Source of the DNA: Grammothele lineata
Lineage: Eukaryota; Basidiomycota; Agaricomycetes; Polyporales; Polyporaceae
Reading direction: 5' to 3'
NCBI GenBank assembly: GCA_002150815.3
Contig: NDFF03000398.1
Location: forward strand, 310,001 to 374,000
Length of the DNA stretch: 64,000 bases
The translations under genes and the position numbers were made by a program. Below are positions 22,667 to 33,382 of this stretch, in pieces (positions within the stretch are counted from its first letter, which is position 1; each line of letters starts with the position of its first letter). The notes under the pieces were generated by a model. The model saw only the letters and a program-made list of their open reading frames with translations, had not been told where the DNA came from and made no database searches.

Positions 22667-23378
22667 CCACGGCATACACGCAGAGAGGTGGCCCATTCAC
22701 GACGCGACGACAACGACTACGGAGACGACGAAGACGACCCAACTTGTTGTATATTGCTTTATCCTTCGTTCATACTGATGACCGCACGACCGCACGCACG
22801 CACGTCCCCTTGCTTTCCTCGCGCCATACCACCCCCACCCTTCCCCCTCGTATTCTTCCCTCTCGTACCTACACCATTCCCCCTTCGACTCGACTCGACT
22901 CAACCCCCCTCGCGTGTTGCGTTGTGCTCCCCCTTTGGCTCGCCCCTCTCCCCCTGCCCTCTTGTCTTGAAGTGATGCCGTGTCGATGTTGTCCGTGTTG
23001 TCGTCCGCTCATCCATCCATCCCATTCCCGGCTCTACATGCACAGCATATATATCCTAACCCGCATCTGTATCTCTTCCTCTCTCTCTCGCTCTCTATCC
23101 CTCTATTTCTCTCTCATCGCGCCTCGCCCTCAACTGTTTTAATACTCGTAGCTAACGCAGATATTGGAGCATAGAACGCCCCCCGACGTCGCCCCGTGGC
23201 GTGCTGTGTCCGTCCGTTTGTCCGTCTGCGAACGCATCTCTTCCGAACACGTGTAAATCCGGATCCGTTCTTGTATTATCCCTAATGCCAAGAAGTCCTT
23301 CGACAGGAAATGTATATCCGCCCCATGGCACTCCCCCTTAGTTCCACTCCCACTCCCTCGGGCCGAACCAAGCTCAAG
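22667..23378. other. Convergent intergenic region, 3' UTRs
   Basis: Strongly pyrimidine-rich on the plus strand (CT tracts around 22,830-22,960 and 23,060-23,130). It separates two convergent genes and has no credible coding frame. It most likely holds a long 3' UTR of the RhoGEF gene and terminators of both genes. Confidence 0.55.
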
Positions 23379-25713
23379 CTACAGCTTCGCCCTCTCCTGC
23401 TGCTGCCCCGCAAACAGCTCATACATATCCTCCGCCGCGCGCTCGAGCTCCTCGCAGAACGCCGCGTTCGGCATCTCGACGCGCGAAGTGACGGTGAACT
23501 GGAGGAAGTCGTCGAACCCGGCGGTGTAGGCGACGCCGAAGCCGTCGGGGACGACCTCGCCCCAGCCGTAGGGCCCGAAGTTCTTGGCGTAGATCGCGGA
23601 GGTGCTGAGCACCCAGTGCGAGGAGCGTTTGAGCACGGGGTTGGTGAAGAGAGGGGGGGTGGGCTCGCTGGGGCGGATGAGCATTTTGAGGCCTGTGGGC
23701 GGGGGTGGTGAGCGCGTGTACCAACACGAGAAAAAGACGAGAGAGAGAGAGAGAGACCTACCAAGGAGGTGCCGATCCACACCCTGCCCGTTCCCCGCCG
23801 CCCTCGCGTCCGCCCCGTGCTTCTTCAACGCCTCCCTAAACAACCTCACTTTCTCCCCCCCGCCCACCTGCTCGTCGTCCATGCTCCGCACCCACTTGTC
23901 CGCCTCGACGCTCACGACCCTAATCGCCTCTGTCCTCCCCTTGAGGAACCTGCGCGTCGCGGCCGCTTCGTACGTCCCCCCTTCCCTCCGCCCCTCGCCC
24001 GGGCCGAGGGAGCGGAGGAGACGCGCGTAGGCGAGCTGGATGAGCATCTGCGCCCAGCCGTCGGGGGAGGCTGCGAAGGCCTTGATAGAGGCTTTGCCGT
24101 AGGGCGTGCGCACGACGGAGAGGGACTGGGAGGCGATGAGAGAGGCGGCTGCGTGTGTCGCGGAGGCGATCGCTGTGGTTGTGGGTGGGGTGAGGGTCCA
24201 GTCCAGAGGCTCCGGTAGTTTCCCCGTTGCGGATGAGGAGGGGGAGGAGGCGAAGGCGGGGGAAGCGACGATATCGCAGACGCGGTCGCACATCGTCGCG
24301 GTGGGCGTGCCGTCCATGACGGAGTGCTCGCCCACGAAGCCGGCGGTGCCGTCGGGCAGGACGACGAACTGGCACGGCTTGTCCATCCACCGGTTGCGCA
24401 GCCCGAGCGTCGGTAGCGCCCCGGAGGTAGAGGCGGGGGTGACGGCCCCGTGCCAGAGCTGCCGGGAGACGGCGGCGAGGCCGGTGGAGGACTCGGTGTC
24501 GAGGCAGAGGACGAAGGCGGAGCTGTGGATCGTGCTGAGGATGTGGGCGTTGTGCGGGTCTGAGGCGAGCGTTTGGAAGTCCTGCGCGGGGCGGGTCAGT
24601 CACTTGGTTTTGGGACGAAAAGACAGACGGAGACGGACCTTGTGCCAGACGTCGCGGTTGGACGCGGTGAGGATACCTACCCCAGGGTACTCCTTGGTGG
24701 TGTTGTCGTAAATATGTTGAATCTGTCTGTGGCGCGTGTCAGTCTCCCCCCCAAGGAGACGCGTGTGGCGCGCGCAGACTCACCTCTGGAGCTCGTCCAA
24801 GGAGAGCAGCGTGCCGTCCTGCCACGGCTCAAGCTTCCAGACACGGCCGCGGTGGAGGACGACGACGTGCCCAGAGCGGCCGTCATCGCCTGCCTTGGCG
24901 TGGCTGACGGCCCAGTCGAGCCCATCGCCGGGTATACGGCAGCAGTCAAACATCCATCTGGCATTTGGGCGACGTTCAATTAGTGCGTAGACGTGCACAG
25001 GACGGCGCAGAGAGCGTACCTCCAGGTGTCCATGCACAGCGGGCCCTCCTTGGTCGCTTCCGGGGCGACCTGGCCGAGCTTGTACTGCTCGCGGAAGAGC
25101 ATCGCCGCACGGACGAGAGACGCTGCGCGGTGGACGGCAGTCTGGGGGAAGTGTGCGGGGTGCTCCTTGAATCCATCTAGGTGGGGTATGTTCAAGACAC
25201 AGAGACGATTCCCAGATGAGTGCACTCACAGTAGTAGGATACGTTCACAACCACCTACGCGGCGTTCTGAACTCAGAGACGAGTGCGCACAACAACCTAT
25301 GCGGTACTCACCGAGTCTCGGTACCCCATGTAGGCTAGGTCGTCCCACCACTCCTCGAGCCAGTGGAGCCGGCCGGGCTCGTCCCTACGGCTCTCGAGCC
25401 GCGCCTGGAGCTCACGCGCAAAGTCGCTCGCGGCGAACTCATCGACGGCCTTGGCGGCGGCGGCATACTCCTCGTCGGTCCAAGCGATGGGGCGGAGGGA
25501 GTCCTTGAGCCTGCGCGCCGTGTCCGCGAGGGTGGGGACGGGTAAACGGGGCAGAGTGGCCTGGGCGGCGAAGGTCGGGCCGGGACGCGGGGGCGGGGCA
25601 AGGGTTTTCCAGTTGGCGGGCCGCGTCGTGGGGAACGGAGAGCTGCTCGAGGACATCGTGCGCGACACCGAGCGGGAGATGCGGGGCAGGCGGGGCAGTC
25701 TGGAGGGGAGCAT
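23379..25713 (-). CDS. CAT2: Carnitine O-acetyltransferase, probably mitochondrial and peroxisomal
   Basis: Transfers acetyl groups between CoA and carnitine, moving acetyl units between peroxisomes and mitochondria. The choline/carnitine acyltransferase family is clear: N-terminal LPRLPVPTLADTARRLKDSL, EEWWDDLAYMGYRDS, SYYYGFKEHPAHFP, KEGPLCMDTWR, the catalytic GEHSVMDGTPT (His), and substrate-site YTAGFDDFLQFTVTSRVEM. From ATG 25,713 the protein starts MLPSRLPRLPRISRSVSRT, an Arg-rich presequence lacking acids. A second in-frame ATG at 25,656 starts MSSSSSPFPTTRP without it. The C-terminus is QQQERAKL, an AKL peroxisomal signal. Yeast Cat2 uses the same arrangement of two starts and terminal AKL. 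About eight exons, one of 25 nt near 25,233-25,257. Stop at 23,379-23,381. Confidence 0.92.
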
Positions 25714-25967
25714 GGGGACGTCGAGGAGCAGTGCGCGGTTGCCGTCGTGTTATTCGCCCTCTCCAGCCACGGCCAGGGCGACTCTCCGGCCCACACGCCA
25801 CCACAGCCCGCACATGTGAATATCCCCGCACGCGTTTGCCGGTCCTTCTCCTCGCTCCTTGTCCCCGGCTTTCACGCATTTCGCGGCTCTGTCCACTCAC
25901 TGTCGTGTTTTCGAGCTCGTTGACAGTCCTCTGGAGGAAAAGAAGGAGGAACGAAAAGTCAAAAAGT

Positions 25968-26054
25968 GGGCCTAACCGGGAATTGAACCCGGGACCTCCT
26001 CCAAATTGGTGATTAACACCCTAAGAAGGAATCATACTACTAGACCATCAGGCC
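25968..26054 (-). tRNA. tRNA-Pro (AGG), intron of about 15 nt
   Basis: On the minus strand, from 26,054, GGCCTGA pairs with TTAGGCC at the 3' end. The D arm contains GGTCTAGTAG, the anticodon stem is CCTTC/GGAGG, and the T arm is CCGGG-TTCAATT-CCCGG. The loop reads TTAGGG, then an intron (TGTTAATCACCAATT), then T, giving anticodon AGG (Pro). It resembles other fungal tRNA-Pro genes (GGTCTAGTGGTATGATTC). Confidence 0.87.
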
Positions 26055-26208
26055 GATGGAAGCTTAACCGAGCTAAACAAATATCACCCGACGTTTTTTC
26101 TCGTACGCCCGAAGCCGTTTCACGCCCACCTTCAGCTTCAGGTTTGAGACTCGCGCTTCATTCTAGCCTCCTATCCTTGCTCGCATTTCTTCTCGCTGTG
26201 CTTTCATC

Positions 26209-26252
26209 GGCCTAATGGTCCAGTAGCATGATTCCTTCTTAGGGTGTTAATC
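26209..26252 (+). pseudogene. 5' half of tRNA-Pro, inverted relative to the intact gene
   Basis: Starting GGCCTAATGGTCCAGTAGC, this 44-nt stretch matches the first 44 nt of the tRNA-Pro at 26,054-25,968 with four differences. It stops inside the intron (TGTTAATC) and has no anticodon 3' stem, T arm or acceptor 3' strand. Box A survives; box B is absent, so independent transcription is unlikely. It lies 154 bp from the intact gene in the opposite orientation. Confidence 0.85.
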
Positions 26253-28650
26253 TCTGACAAATACCTCTGCTTCACCTTCACGCTGTCGAAGCTTTGAATG
26301 AAGTCCCTTGTGGCTCTCCTCGAGGCGGGGCGACGACAATAGTGGCTATGGAATACTCCAGCTCCATGAACCGCGTTCCTTGTGTTTTGACTCTTCTTTC
26401 ATCATCTCATTCCGCGATGAAAGGATGCCTCGATGACCATGAGAACTTCTCCATAACCAAGAATGGCGACGGTGGCGAGAAACGCCTTGTAAGCACACCG
26501 GTCGTTTTGAATGATGCTAATGCTAATTGAGCCAATATTCTCCACGGAGGTCGCTCCTTAGTTCATGGAGACGTGGCTTCCATGCATACTATGATAGCTA
26601 TTCCGCCGGATCACAAGTCAAGCAACAGTGGACTCGGACCAACAACGACCCCCTCGCAACCTCCGAGACTTCTTCGTTCCCGTAGACCTCGGTCGAATAG
26701 GGGCTTCCACATGCTACGGTCTTGTTCAGATGCATGATCTCGCAACCTCCAGAGCGAGCTCGCTGATTAGACGTGATGCATGGCAGTTGCCTCGTCTACA
26801 CCGTCAGTCACGCAACAATAACCCAGGTCCGGGGAATTCGGGCCTGCTTCTTCACGCCCGCCCTTGGGCTTTTGTCTTCGTATGCGCGCTGATGCGCGTC
26901 AGCATCCGTCTCTGGAACTCCTCGTGGATGTTGGTCTTTCAAATGAGAGAAGCTCTATGAATATTCTGCACGGACCTCGCACGGACCCGCCGAACACCGA
27001 GAGCTGTGCATCTGCAGCCGGCGCTCAACAGGGACGCGGTGGGGTTTGCTTGATGTGAGTACCGCTCATAACACATAATCAACGATCTGCCATGCTTCTC
27101 ATAGCATATTCTGCCACACGTGGAGAGGCCAGGCCATGTGAATGTGGTCGTCGCTAGCGCACGGAAGCAGTAGGTTGCTCGAGTCTCGAGATCTTCTGCC
27201 ATTTCATCGATGTCTTCCTAGAGATCCGGCGATACACACTCTCCGAGGGACTTGGTGGATGGTTGGGAGAGGTAACGGTGTCGCCGTCAGTACTTATGCT
27301 TTGGCACGCTATCTTCACAGGACCTCAGCACAAGGCTCTGAACTTCATCGAAGTAGTTCGAGTCAGCCGGCGAAACTCGCTCCTCGTCAAATGCTATCTA
27401 TATCAAAACTTTCAAAGAGCACAACAAAGATGCATGAACCTGTCCAGGGAACACATAGCCAATCGACGCGGATGGCTTGCGCTGCTCTTGTCTAGCCTGC
27501 GGATCCCATCCTGTCAGTGCTATCAACTTCATTACTAATCATCAGAATGCCTGGTTATCACCGTCAATAACGGGACTAGTCGTGCTCACAAGGACGCAGT
27601 ATCTATAGTTTTTCACGTCTTCTCTAGTAGCTGGCTATACCAACGTCAACAGCACTATCACGTCCCAGTCAACATCTCGAAACTGCGCTTGCCTCTAGGT
27701 GTTCGTCTCCGCCGTCTCTCTTCGGTCGCCGCCGCCACCCTACAACTCGCCTCACCTCCCGGGCGGCCCATACCACCCCGCAAACCCGGCAGCCCCCGCG
27801 CACCGCTGTGTGTACGACGCGAACAGGTACTAACTCTTCCTGCTTGGTTCCCTACCCACTATTCGGCTCCCAGCCGCAACCATCCCCCGTCTCTACATAC
27901 CATGCCAACCCGCGCCATGGTATTATTCTCACTGTTGACGAGGATGCACGTTTCGCGGCCACATGCTAGTTCACGATCGTCCCCAGGCATCGAGTACAAA
28001 GGAAAGGCAGCACCCGCGGTCTCTGACCCGCCCAACGAGAAGCACGGTGCCCGGCGGTGCAGATCTCGACATGTGATGATGAGATGATCATGTCATTAGA
28101 GGGCGACTTTGCAAACCTGTCAGAGAGCAGGGAGAGCGCCAAGGTCCTGTGGACAAAGTTTGCGCTGGCAGCTTTACTCTCACCACGGCGAGCTCGAGTT
28201 AAGCTGCAAGGACTTTGACATGTTTCGCATTGACGGGGATAGGCCCCAAGTGGAGGCGCCTTGCCTCGTGCCCGACGCTCGAGCGTCTCGCGCGGGACCG
28301 CCGGTCATTTCCTGAGGCCATAGAGCGGCGAAATGCGAGATCGGGGACACCACATCAAGTCTCATTATCGCGAAGCTGTGTCCTGAGCCCGACATGTTCC
28401 TGGCCAGCCCCTTGGGATCTTGAGAGGCCTTCCCGAGCGCCCTCTGGGCTTCGCAGCCTCGCGTGGCGCGTGTTTCACGGGCATCTTGCGAACATCTCGC
28501 CAACAGCGTCGCGAGCGACGATGCAGTGCCCCGCCGGCGCCACGAGCCACGAGCGCGCACCCTCCGCTCCTCCCCGGGCGCGCGCGCGACGCTCCTATCA
28601 TTTGCACTCCACTATTGGGAGGGCGGCGGGAGATGGATCGTACGCGAGGG
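26253..28650. other. 2.4 kb without a supported gene
   Basis: Several frames of 80-130 codons exist but none shows a known domain or a consistent exon chain. A Pro-rich stretch near 27,735-27,828 (PPPYNSPHLPGGPYHPA) followed by a possible donor at 27,829, and a frame near 27,220-27,500 (RRYTLSEGLGGWLGE; WHAIFTGPQHKALN), look faintly coding and might be gene remnants. Base composition is lower in GC than the flanking genes. The last 250 bp are the promoter of the next gene. Confidence 0.4.
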
Positions 28651-28658
28651 TATAAAGG
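28651..28658 (+). promoter_or_regulatory. TATA box of the 28,869 gene
   Basis: TATAAAGG at 28,651-28,658 lies in a GC-rich setting, 218 bp upstream of the ATG. The intervening sequence is CT-rich and lacks upstream ATGs near the start, consistent with a transcribed leader. Confidence 0.6.
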
Positions 28659-28868
28659 CGGCGGGACGAGAGCGGTCTCTGCATCTGCAGTGAACGTAAC
28701 ACCTCTCCTCCTCCGCTTCCTCCGCCTCCTACAAAGGACTCGCATCTCCGCATCCGCACACTAGTTCTCTTCCGTCGGAGCACCCACAACCCCCCACAAA
28801 CCAACTGCTTCCGCCTCACACATACCCCACACTTCTTTCCGTCTTCTCTGCATCCGTTCGAAAACACC

Positions 28869-29543
28869 ATGTCCTCCACGCAGAACCACCCCGGCCTCCA
28901 CATCGTCATCCCCTCCTCCTCGCGCGCAGCCGTCCCGTCCGCGACGACCAACGCCTCAGACGCCGCACCTCTCACGCCTGGGCACCTCTCCGACGAGCAG
29001 CTAAACACAGAAGGGCGAGGCACCCCCATCCGCGGACACCCGGGCGTCGTCGCCCCCGGCACCCCCCTCTCCGCCGCCACCGCCGCCGCCGTCATGGCTG
29101 CTTCGACGGACGACAGCGGCACGCCCATCCGCGGGAACCCTGGGGTCGCGCCCGTCGAAGCCTTCGCAGCGGTCACGGCGGACGGACAGGGCACGCCCAT
29201 CCGCCCGCACGGGCTGTTCAGCTTCGGCGTCGGCGTCGGGCGCCGTGGCTCACACGACGCGACGGGCGGCTCCCCGCGCAGCCCTGCGACCCCGCGCCAG
29301 AACGCGAGGGCGGCGAGGAAGTCGTCGTTGTTCATCGCGGACCATTTTGGCGATGAGAGCGAGGATGGGGAGCGCGAGGGCGAGGGGCTGCAGAGGGCAC
29401 AGACGTTGCCGCTCCCTGTGACGTCGGAGATGGAGGAGCAGGGCTCGGCGGAGCTGGATGGGTCGTTTGAGAAGAGTGGGTCTGGAGCGGGTGAGGGTGC
29501 GGAGGGGCGCGCGGGCGAGGGCGCGGTGCTTCCCAAGGCTTGA
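28869..29543 (+). CDS. Disordered protein with GTPIRGxPG repeats, unknown function
   Basis: Single-exon frame of 224 codons, MSSTQNHPGLHIVIPSSSR to GEGAVLPKA. I recognise no family. The striking feature is a spaced repeat: GTPIRGHPGV, then GTPIRGNPGV, then GTPIRPHG, with a weaker GTPLSA. The middle has PRSPATPRQNARAARKSS, with Ser/Thr-Pro sites and a basic patch; the C-terminal third is acidic (DESEDGEREGEGLQ). No signal peptide or membrane segment. The strong TATA box 218 bp upstream and biased codon use support a real, possibly highly expressed gene. A 312-codon antisense frame over the same DNA is taken as a shadow. Confidence 0.7.
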   Translation: MSSTQNHPGLHIVIPSSSRAAVPSATTNASDAAPLTPGHLSDEQLNTEGRGTPIRGHPGVVAPGTPLSAATAAAVMAASTDDSGTPIRGNPGVAPVEAFAAVTADGQGTPIRPHGLFSFGVGVGRRGSHDATGGSPRSPATPRQNARAARKSSLFIADHFGDESEDGEREGEGLQRAQTLPLPVTSEMEEQGSAELDGSFEKSGSGAGEGAEGRAGEGAVLPKA

Positions 29544-29885
29544 GCAGCTGCTCGAAACTTGAGGATTCGGCTGCGGTGTGAGGTTTGGCGTACGCTACGC
29601 TATTGCTTTCCGGTCTTGGGGTTCGCTCGATCGTCCACATTCCTATTCCTGCTGTATCGATACCACTAACTTATTGTTCTGTATTGGTGGTTCTGGGCTC
29701 TTGGAGCTTGGTATTTATCCCTATTTTTGTAGCATGTAGCATAGAATATCTAATGATACCACTCACATTATGTTCCATCCGGCGTAGGATATGATACAGC
29801 AATACTACATGAGTTCCTCATACAGTGAAGTCCGCCTGGCAGAACGTTAGGGGGATCAAAAGCGAAAGGCACCTCAGACTCACCA
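29544..29885. other. Convergent intergenic region
   Basis: AT-richer 340 bp between two convergent stops, presumably 3' UTRs and terminators. Nothing else seen. Confidence 0.5.
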
Positions 29886-30975
29886 TTACTGCCCCGCCGT
29901 CCCACATCGCTCCTCCAGCTCCTCTTCCTCTTTTCGCAACCTATTCATCGTCGCCTCCAGAACCCTCCGTCGTCGCTCCTCAGGCGAGTCGTTCGCGCTG
30001 CCGCTCCCAGACCCGCCGAGCACATGTGTCCCGCTGAAAGTGTACGCTTGCGCCTCAGCCTCGAGAGCGGAGTATGCGTGCTCGGAGCCGCCGCCGCCGA
30101 GATGATGTGTACCTGCTGCCTGAGCGCGCTCGAATTCAGCCACTTCCCTGTTCAGCGTCGAGTTGAGTTCCTTGAACTAAGGTGCGCATATCAACGCCGT
30201 TCAGCCATCTCGGAAACCCACACGATCCGCACTCACGTTATTATCATGATCCCCCCACACATTATGCGTAAGCTCATGGCACAGCACCCTCCTCACGTCC
30301 TTATACAGCCTGAACCCATCATACGCGTCCGTCCGGAGGCGGAGCTTGATCGCCTGCCCCGCGTTCACGTTCAGGCCGAGCAGGTGCGGCTGCTCGTGCG
30401 GCGCGAGCTCGGTGAGGACGCCTACGGAGAAGCGGTGCGTGCGCATGACGTGCTGGATCGCGGGGTCGTTCGCGAGGCGCGTGAGGAGGGCGCGCGCGGA
30501 GGAGGGGTTGGGAAGGTGCGGGAGGGGCTCGATGCGGTGGAAGGTGTGTTGGGCGGAGGAGGAGGGGGTGGAGGGGCCGGTTGGGCGGACCTGGGAGCTG
30601 GGGTTGGCTGGAGAGGAGAGTGAAGAGGAGGGACGTGCTTACCTTCACGGGTGCTCGTGCGGCCCGCTCGCGTAGTATGCGTTCTCGCCGCTGGTGCTCT
30701 CCCTCTGCCGTCTGGAAGTCCCCGAGTTCCTCGGCGGTGGGCCCCACGAGCTGCACCTTCGTGCCGTCCTTGAGGCCCGCGTCCGATACCGTCGAGGCTT
30801 CGGTGGCAGGTTTCTTCCCTTTGAAGATGAGCTTCTGGTTCTCTGGACGGACAGACGTGAGCTCCTCGAGGCGATCGTAGAGGTAGGCGAGCGTCGCATC
30901 AGGGAGCACGGACAGCGCGTGTGTGCTGCCGCGGTAGGTGACGGTGAGGTTGATGGGGGCTGTCTCGGCGGACAT
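29886..30975 (-). CDS. Ubiquitin-like plus WLM domain metalloprotease (Wss1/SPRTN-related)
   Basis: Protein of about 320 residues with an N-terminal ubiquitin-like fold (INLTVTYRGSTHALSVLPD to LKDGTKVQLVGP) and a WLM zinc-protease domain. WLM proteases of the Wss1 group cleave DNA-protein crosslinks and act with SUMO/ubiquitin and Cdc48. The catalytic motif is HELTHNVWGDH, giving HExxH with the third His. Other landmarks are DPAIQHVMRTHRFSVGVLTE, PHEQPHLLGLNVN and FKELNSTLNREVAEFERAQ. The tail carries GTHHLGGGGSE and GTHVLGGSGS followed by a charged helix (RRRVLEATMNRLRKEEEELE). The start at 30,975 places the Ubl at residue ~7; an upstream in-frame ATG at 31,074 is possible. Two introns; stop at 29,886-29,888. 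Confidence 0.88.
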
Positions 30976-31585
30976 GATTGTGGGTCTGGGAGAGGTAGTG
31001 AGGAAAACAAATCTATAGCACTCGCGAGGTCGTAGACTGAGAAAGAGCGTCGGCGATTCGGGTGGCAGAGGCATTGCGCAAGCGTAGTAGTCCGACCGGC
31101 CCGGGGTGGGTCCAGCGCCCGCTGACTACCGAGGGATCGTCAGCGAGATGATGTCATCCGTGCCATTCCCGGGGCTTGTCGTGCGATCCACCTGCGATCG
31201 GGACTAGTTGAGCTTGAACGCTTACTGAAAGGAAGGAGCAGGGAATGCACGAGTGGGAATGGTGCGTGTGCTGGAGAAGAAACGGGCAAGACGTGGTCGT
31301 ATTCTGGGCGCAGTCGCTAAACTTGTCTCGGCGGCGATGTCTCTTTCTGGCTCAGGGCGGATACCGGGAGAGCACGTGCGCGAGAATTCAGGTGAAACTT
31401 GGGGAAAACCGTTGCGGAACTGCGGTGCGGCAGGCCCCTCGCGTGACCCTGACGCTACCTGGCACCCGCTTCTTTCCCCATCGTCATCCCTCCTCTCCTG
31501 CTCCTCCCCACGTTCTCCCCAACCAACCCTACTCCTCCGTCTCGAACGGCGGCTCGCCCTCCCCCACCTCCTCCTCAGCGACACC
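30976..31585. other. Divergent promoter region
   Basis: 610 bp between divergent starts at 30,975 (minus) and 31,586 (plus). The plus-proximal 120 bp are strongly CT-rich. No TATA element stands out and no coding frame is credible. Confidence 0.5.
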
Positions 31586-32667
31586 ATGTCCTCTTTGTTT
31601 CAGGGCCGCCGAAAGCAGCAAAGGCCGGTGCCTGTCCCGGCCAATGATCACGGTATGTGGGTTTGGATCTGCTGTCGGCTGGCATCCTCCCTCATCCACG
31701 TCAACACTGTTTCTGCCTCAGACCCATGGGGGTTGTGGGACTCTTCCTCCAGCGACGACCTCTCCGCCGCGAGCTCTTCTACTCCACGTACGACTGCGGT
31801 CAGGATCATGCATCATATGCGTAGGTTCTCGTCCAACACCCCAAAGAAGCGGGAGAGGGGCCATTCGGTGCGTGTCCACCTTTTCCCTCCCTTAAACGTC
31901 CCCTTACCGTGTCCATCGCGTAGGACGGGGGAATGTACTCCACCGAAGCCGAGAGCAGCCCGCCAAGCCCCTCCCCGTACAGCTTCCACGACAGACCCGA
32001 CACGCGCCCAACCATCGAGCAGATAGCCATGGGCCTCCACATCTCCCGCACGCCACACGTCCTCCCCGCGCGCCCCGCCGCGCTCTCGGCACACCACCAA
32101 CACCACCACCACCACCGCCCGCACATGCACCGCGCGAGCCAGAGCATCGACGCGTCCGGGCGCACGGGGCTCGCCCAGGGCGCGCTCCTCGCCCGCCCGA
32201 GCCTCCAGGTACGGCGCGCGTCGATGTCCGCTGTTACGCTCCCCCCGCCCCCGGCGCGGTCGTCTCTGAAGAAGCCGCTAGGGCAGGAGAGACCACAGGT
32301 GGGGGAGACGGAGAGCGCGACGACGACGCTGCTCGCGACGTCTGCGTCCGACGCGTCGCTCTCGACGCTCGCGACGCAGACTTCGAGCGCGCCCGCGACG
32401 CCTAGGTCCGCGACGGCCTCGAGTCCGCGGGGCGCGAACGCGCCGACGAGCTTCCCGGGGAAGCTGCGGTTGGAGATGTTGAGGTTGTTGCCGGTGAGGA
32501 GGGGCACGTTTGCGGGGAGCCCGAGGTCGGGGAGCCCTGGGACGCTGACGTCCTCGAGCGACGCGGACGTGGAGTCGATGTCGGGGGCGTCGGGGGTGCT
32601 GCCGCCGCGCAAGTCGGTGCGGTTCTCGACGGGCGCGCAGGACGGGCCTGCGCCGGAGGTTGCGTGA
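31586..32667 (+). CDS. Disordered regulatory-type protein with KSVRF motif, unknown function
   Basis: Three exons (splices near 31,652-31,719 and 31,870-31,922) encode about 320 residues starting MSSLFQGRRKQQRPVPVP. I recognise no domain. Visible features: DPWGLWDSSSSDDLSAASS, a basic patch KKRERGHS, a more conserved-looking segment RPTIEQIAMGLHISRTPHV, a His run (QHHHHH), Ser/Thr/Ala-rich linkers, SFPGKLRLEMLRLLPVRRG (a predicted amphipathic helix), and PPRKSVRFSTG near the C-terminus. KSVRF fits the RVxF pattern for docking to protein phosphatase 1. No membrane segment. The 344-codon antisense frame is a shadow. Stop at 32,665. Confidence 0.72.
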
Positions 32668-33382
32668 CTCGCTGTGCCTTTTACTTGCTTGTGTGTTTTG
32701 TTTCTGTGTGATTCGGCAAGTTTGTTGTGTGCGTGTTGTATCGCTGGCATTTCTATTGGCCCTTTTGGCCGCCTATTTGCATCATTTTTATTGGCATATA
32801 CACTGGATCCCCCTAGCATCCTGCATCCTCCTCCTATCACTGTAGCTAGAGTCTGTTTGTCCCATTTCTACGCCACGAGCCCACAGCCTATATCGCATTA
32901 CTTGACGAGTTGACGAGTGTAGTAGTAGTACTAGACAATACCCATTCACGCGCATCAGCGCGCATCTTCTCCCAACTGATTTGTGCGTGCTTCCCTCTGA
33001 GACCCATCGCGAGCGTGCAGAATCCGAACCTTGTGGCCTCGGACCACTGCGGGATGACGCTCGCAAGGAGCCGCGCTCGGAGCGCTTGGGGTCGGATTGC
33101 GCAGGAAGATGTCATCGGCGTCTCTGCGGCCCTCGGCCGGCCTGTGTCTCTCTGCATCTCTTACCCTGTGCCCGCCATCATCGCGCCGCCTCTCCTCGAC
33201 ATCCATCCTCTCTCGGCTGCCCCCAACAAACGCACCTCCGTCCCGCCCTCGTCGCCCACAACTCCCTCTCTGCACGCCGCCGCCCGCCCTTACTCAATCG
33301 CGTGCTTGCCGACGCCCGCGAGCCCGCCGACGCCGCGATCGCGGTTTTTTGGATTTTCTGACACGATCGCTCTCCGCCCGCC
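32668..33382. other. Intergenic, promoter of the DnaJ gene
   Basis: 715 bp. The first 250 bp are AT-richer (3' UTR of the preceding gene); the last 250 bp before the ATG are CT-rich. No credible coding frame. Confidence 0.5.

Noticed and set aside
27220..27830. Faint coding-like stretches in the 26-28.6 kb spacer
   Set aside because: No continuous exon chain, no domain, stops in all joined frames; kept only as possible remnants.
28598..29536. 312-codon antisense frame over the GTPIR-repeat gene
   Set aside because: The sense strand has the TATA box, CT-rich leader and repeat structure; the antisense product is only Ser/Pro-rich.
31806..32840. 344-codon antisense frame over the KSVRF protein
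   Set aside because: Shadow of a GC-rich gene whose sense exons have clean splice sites.
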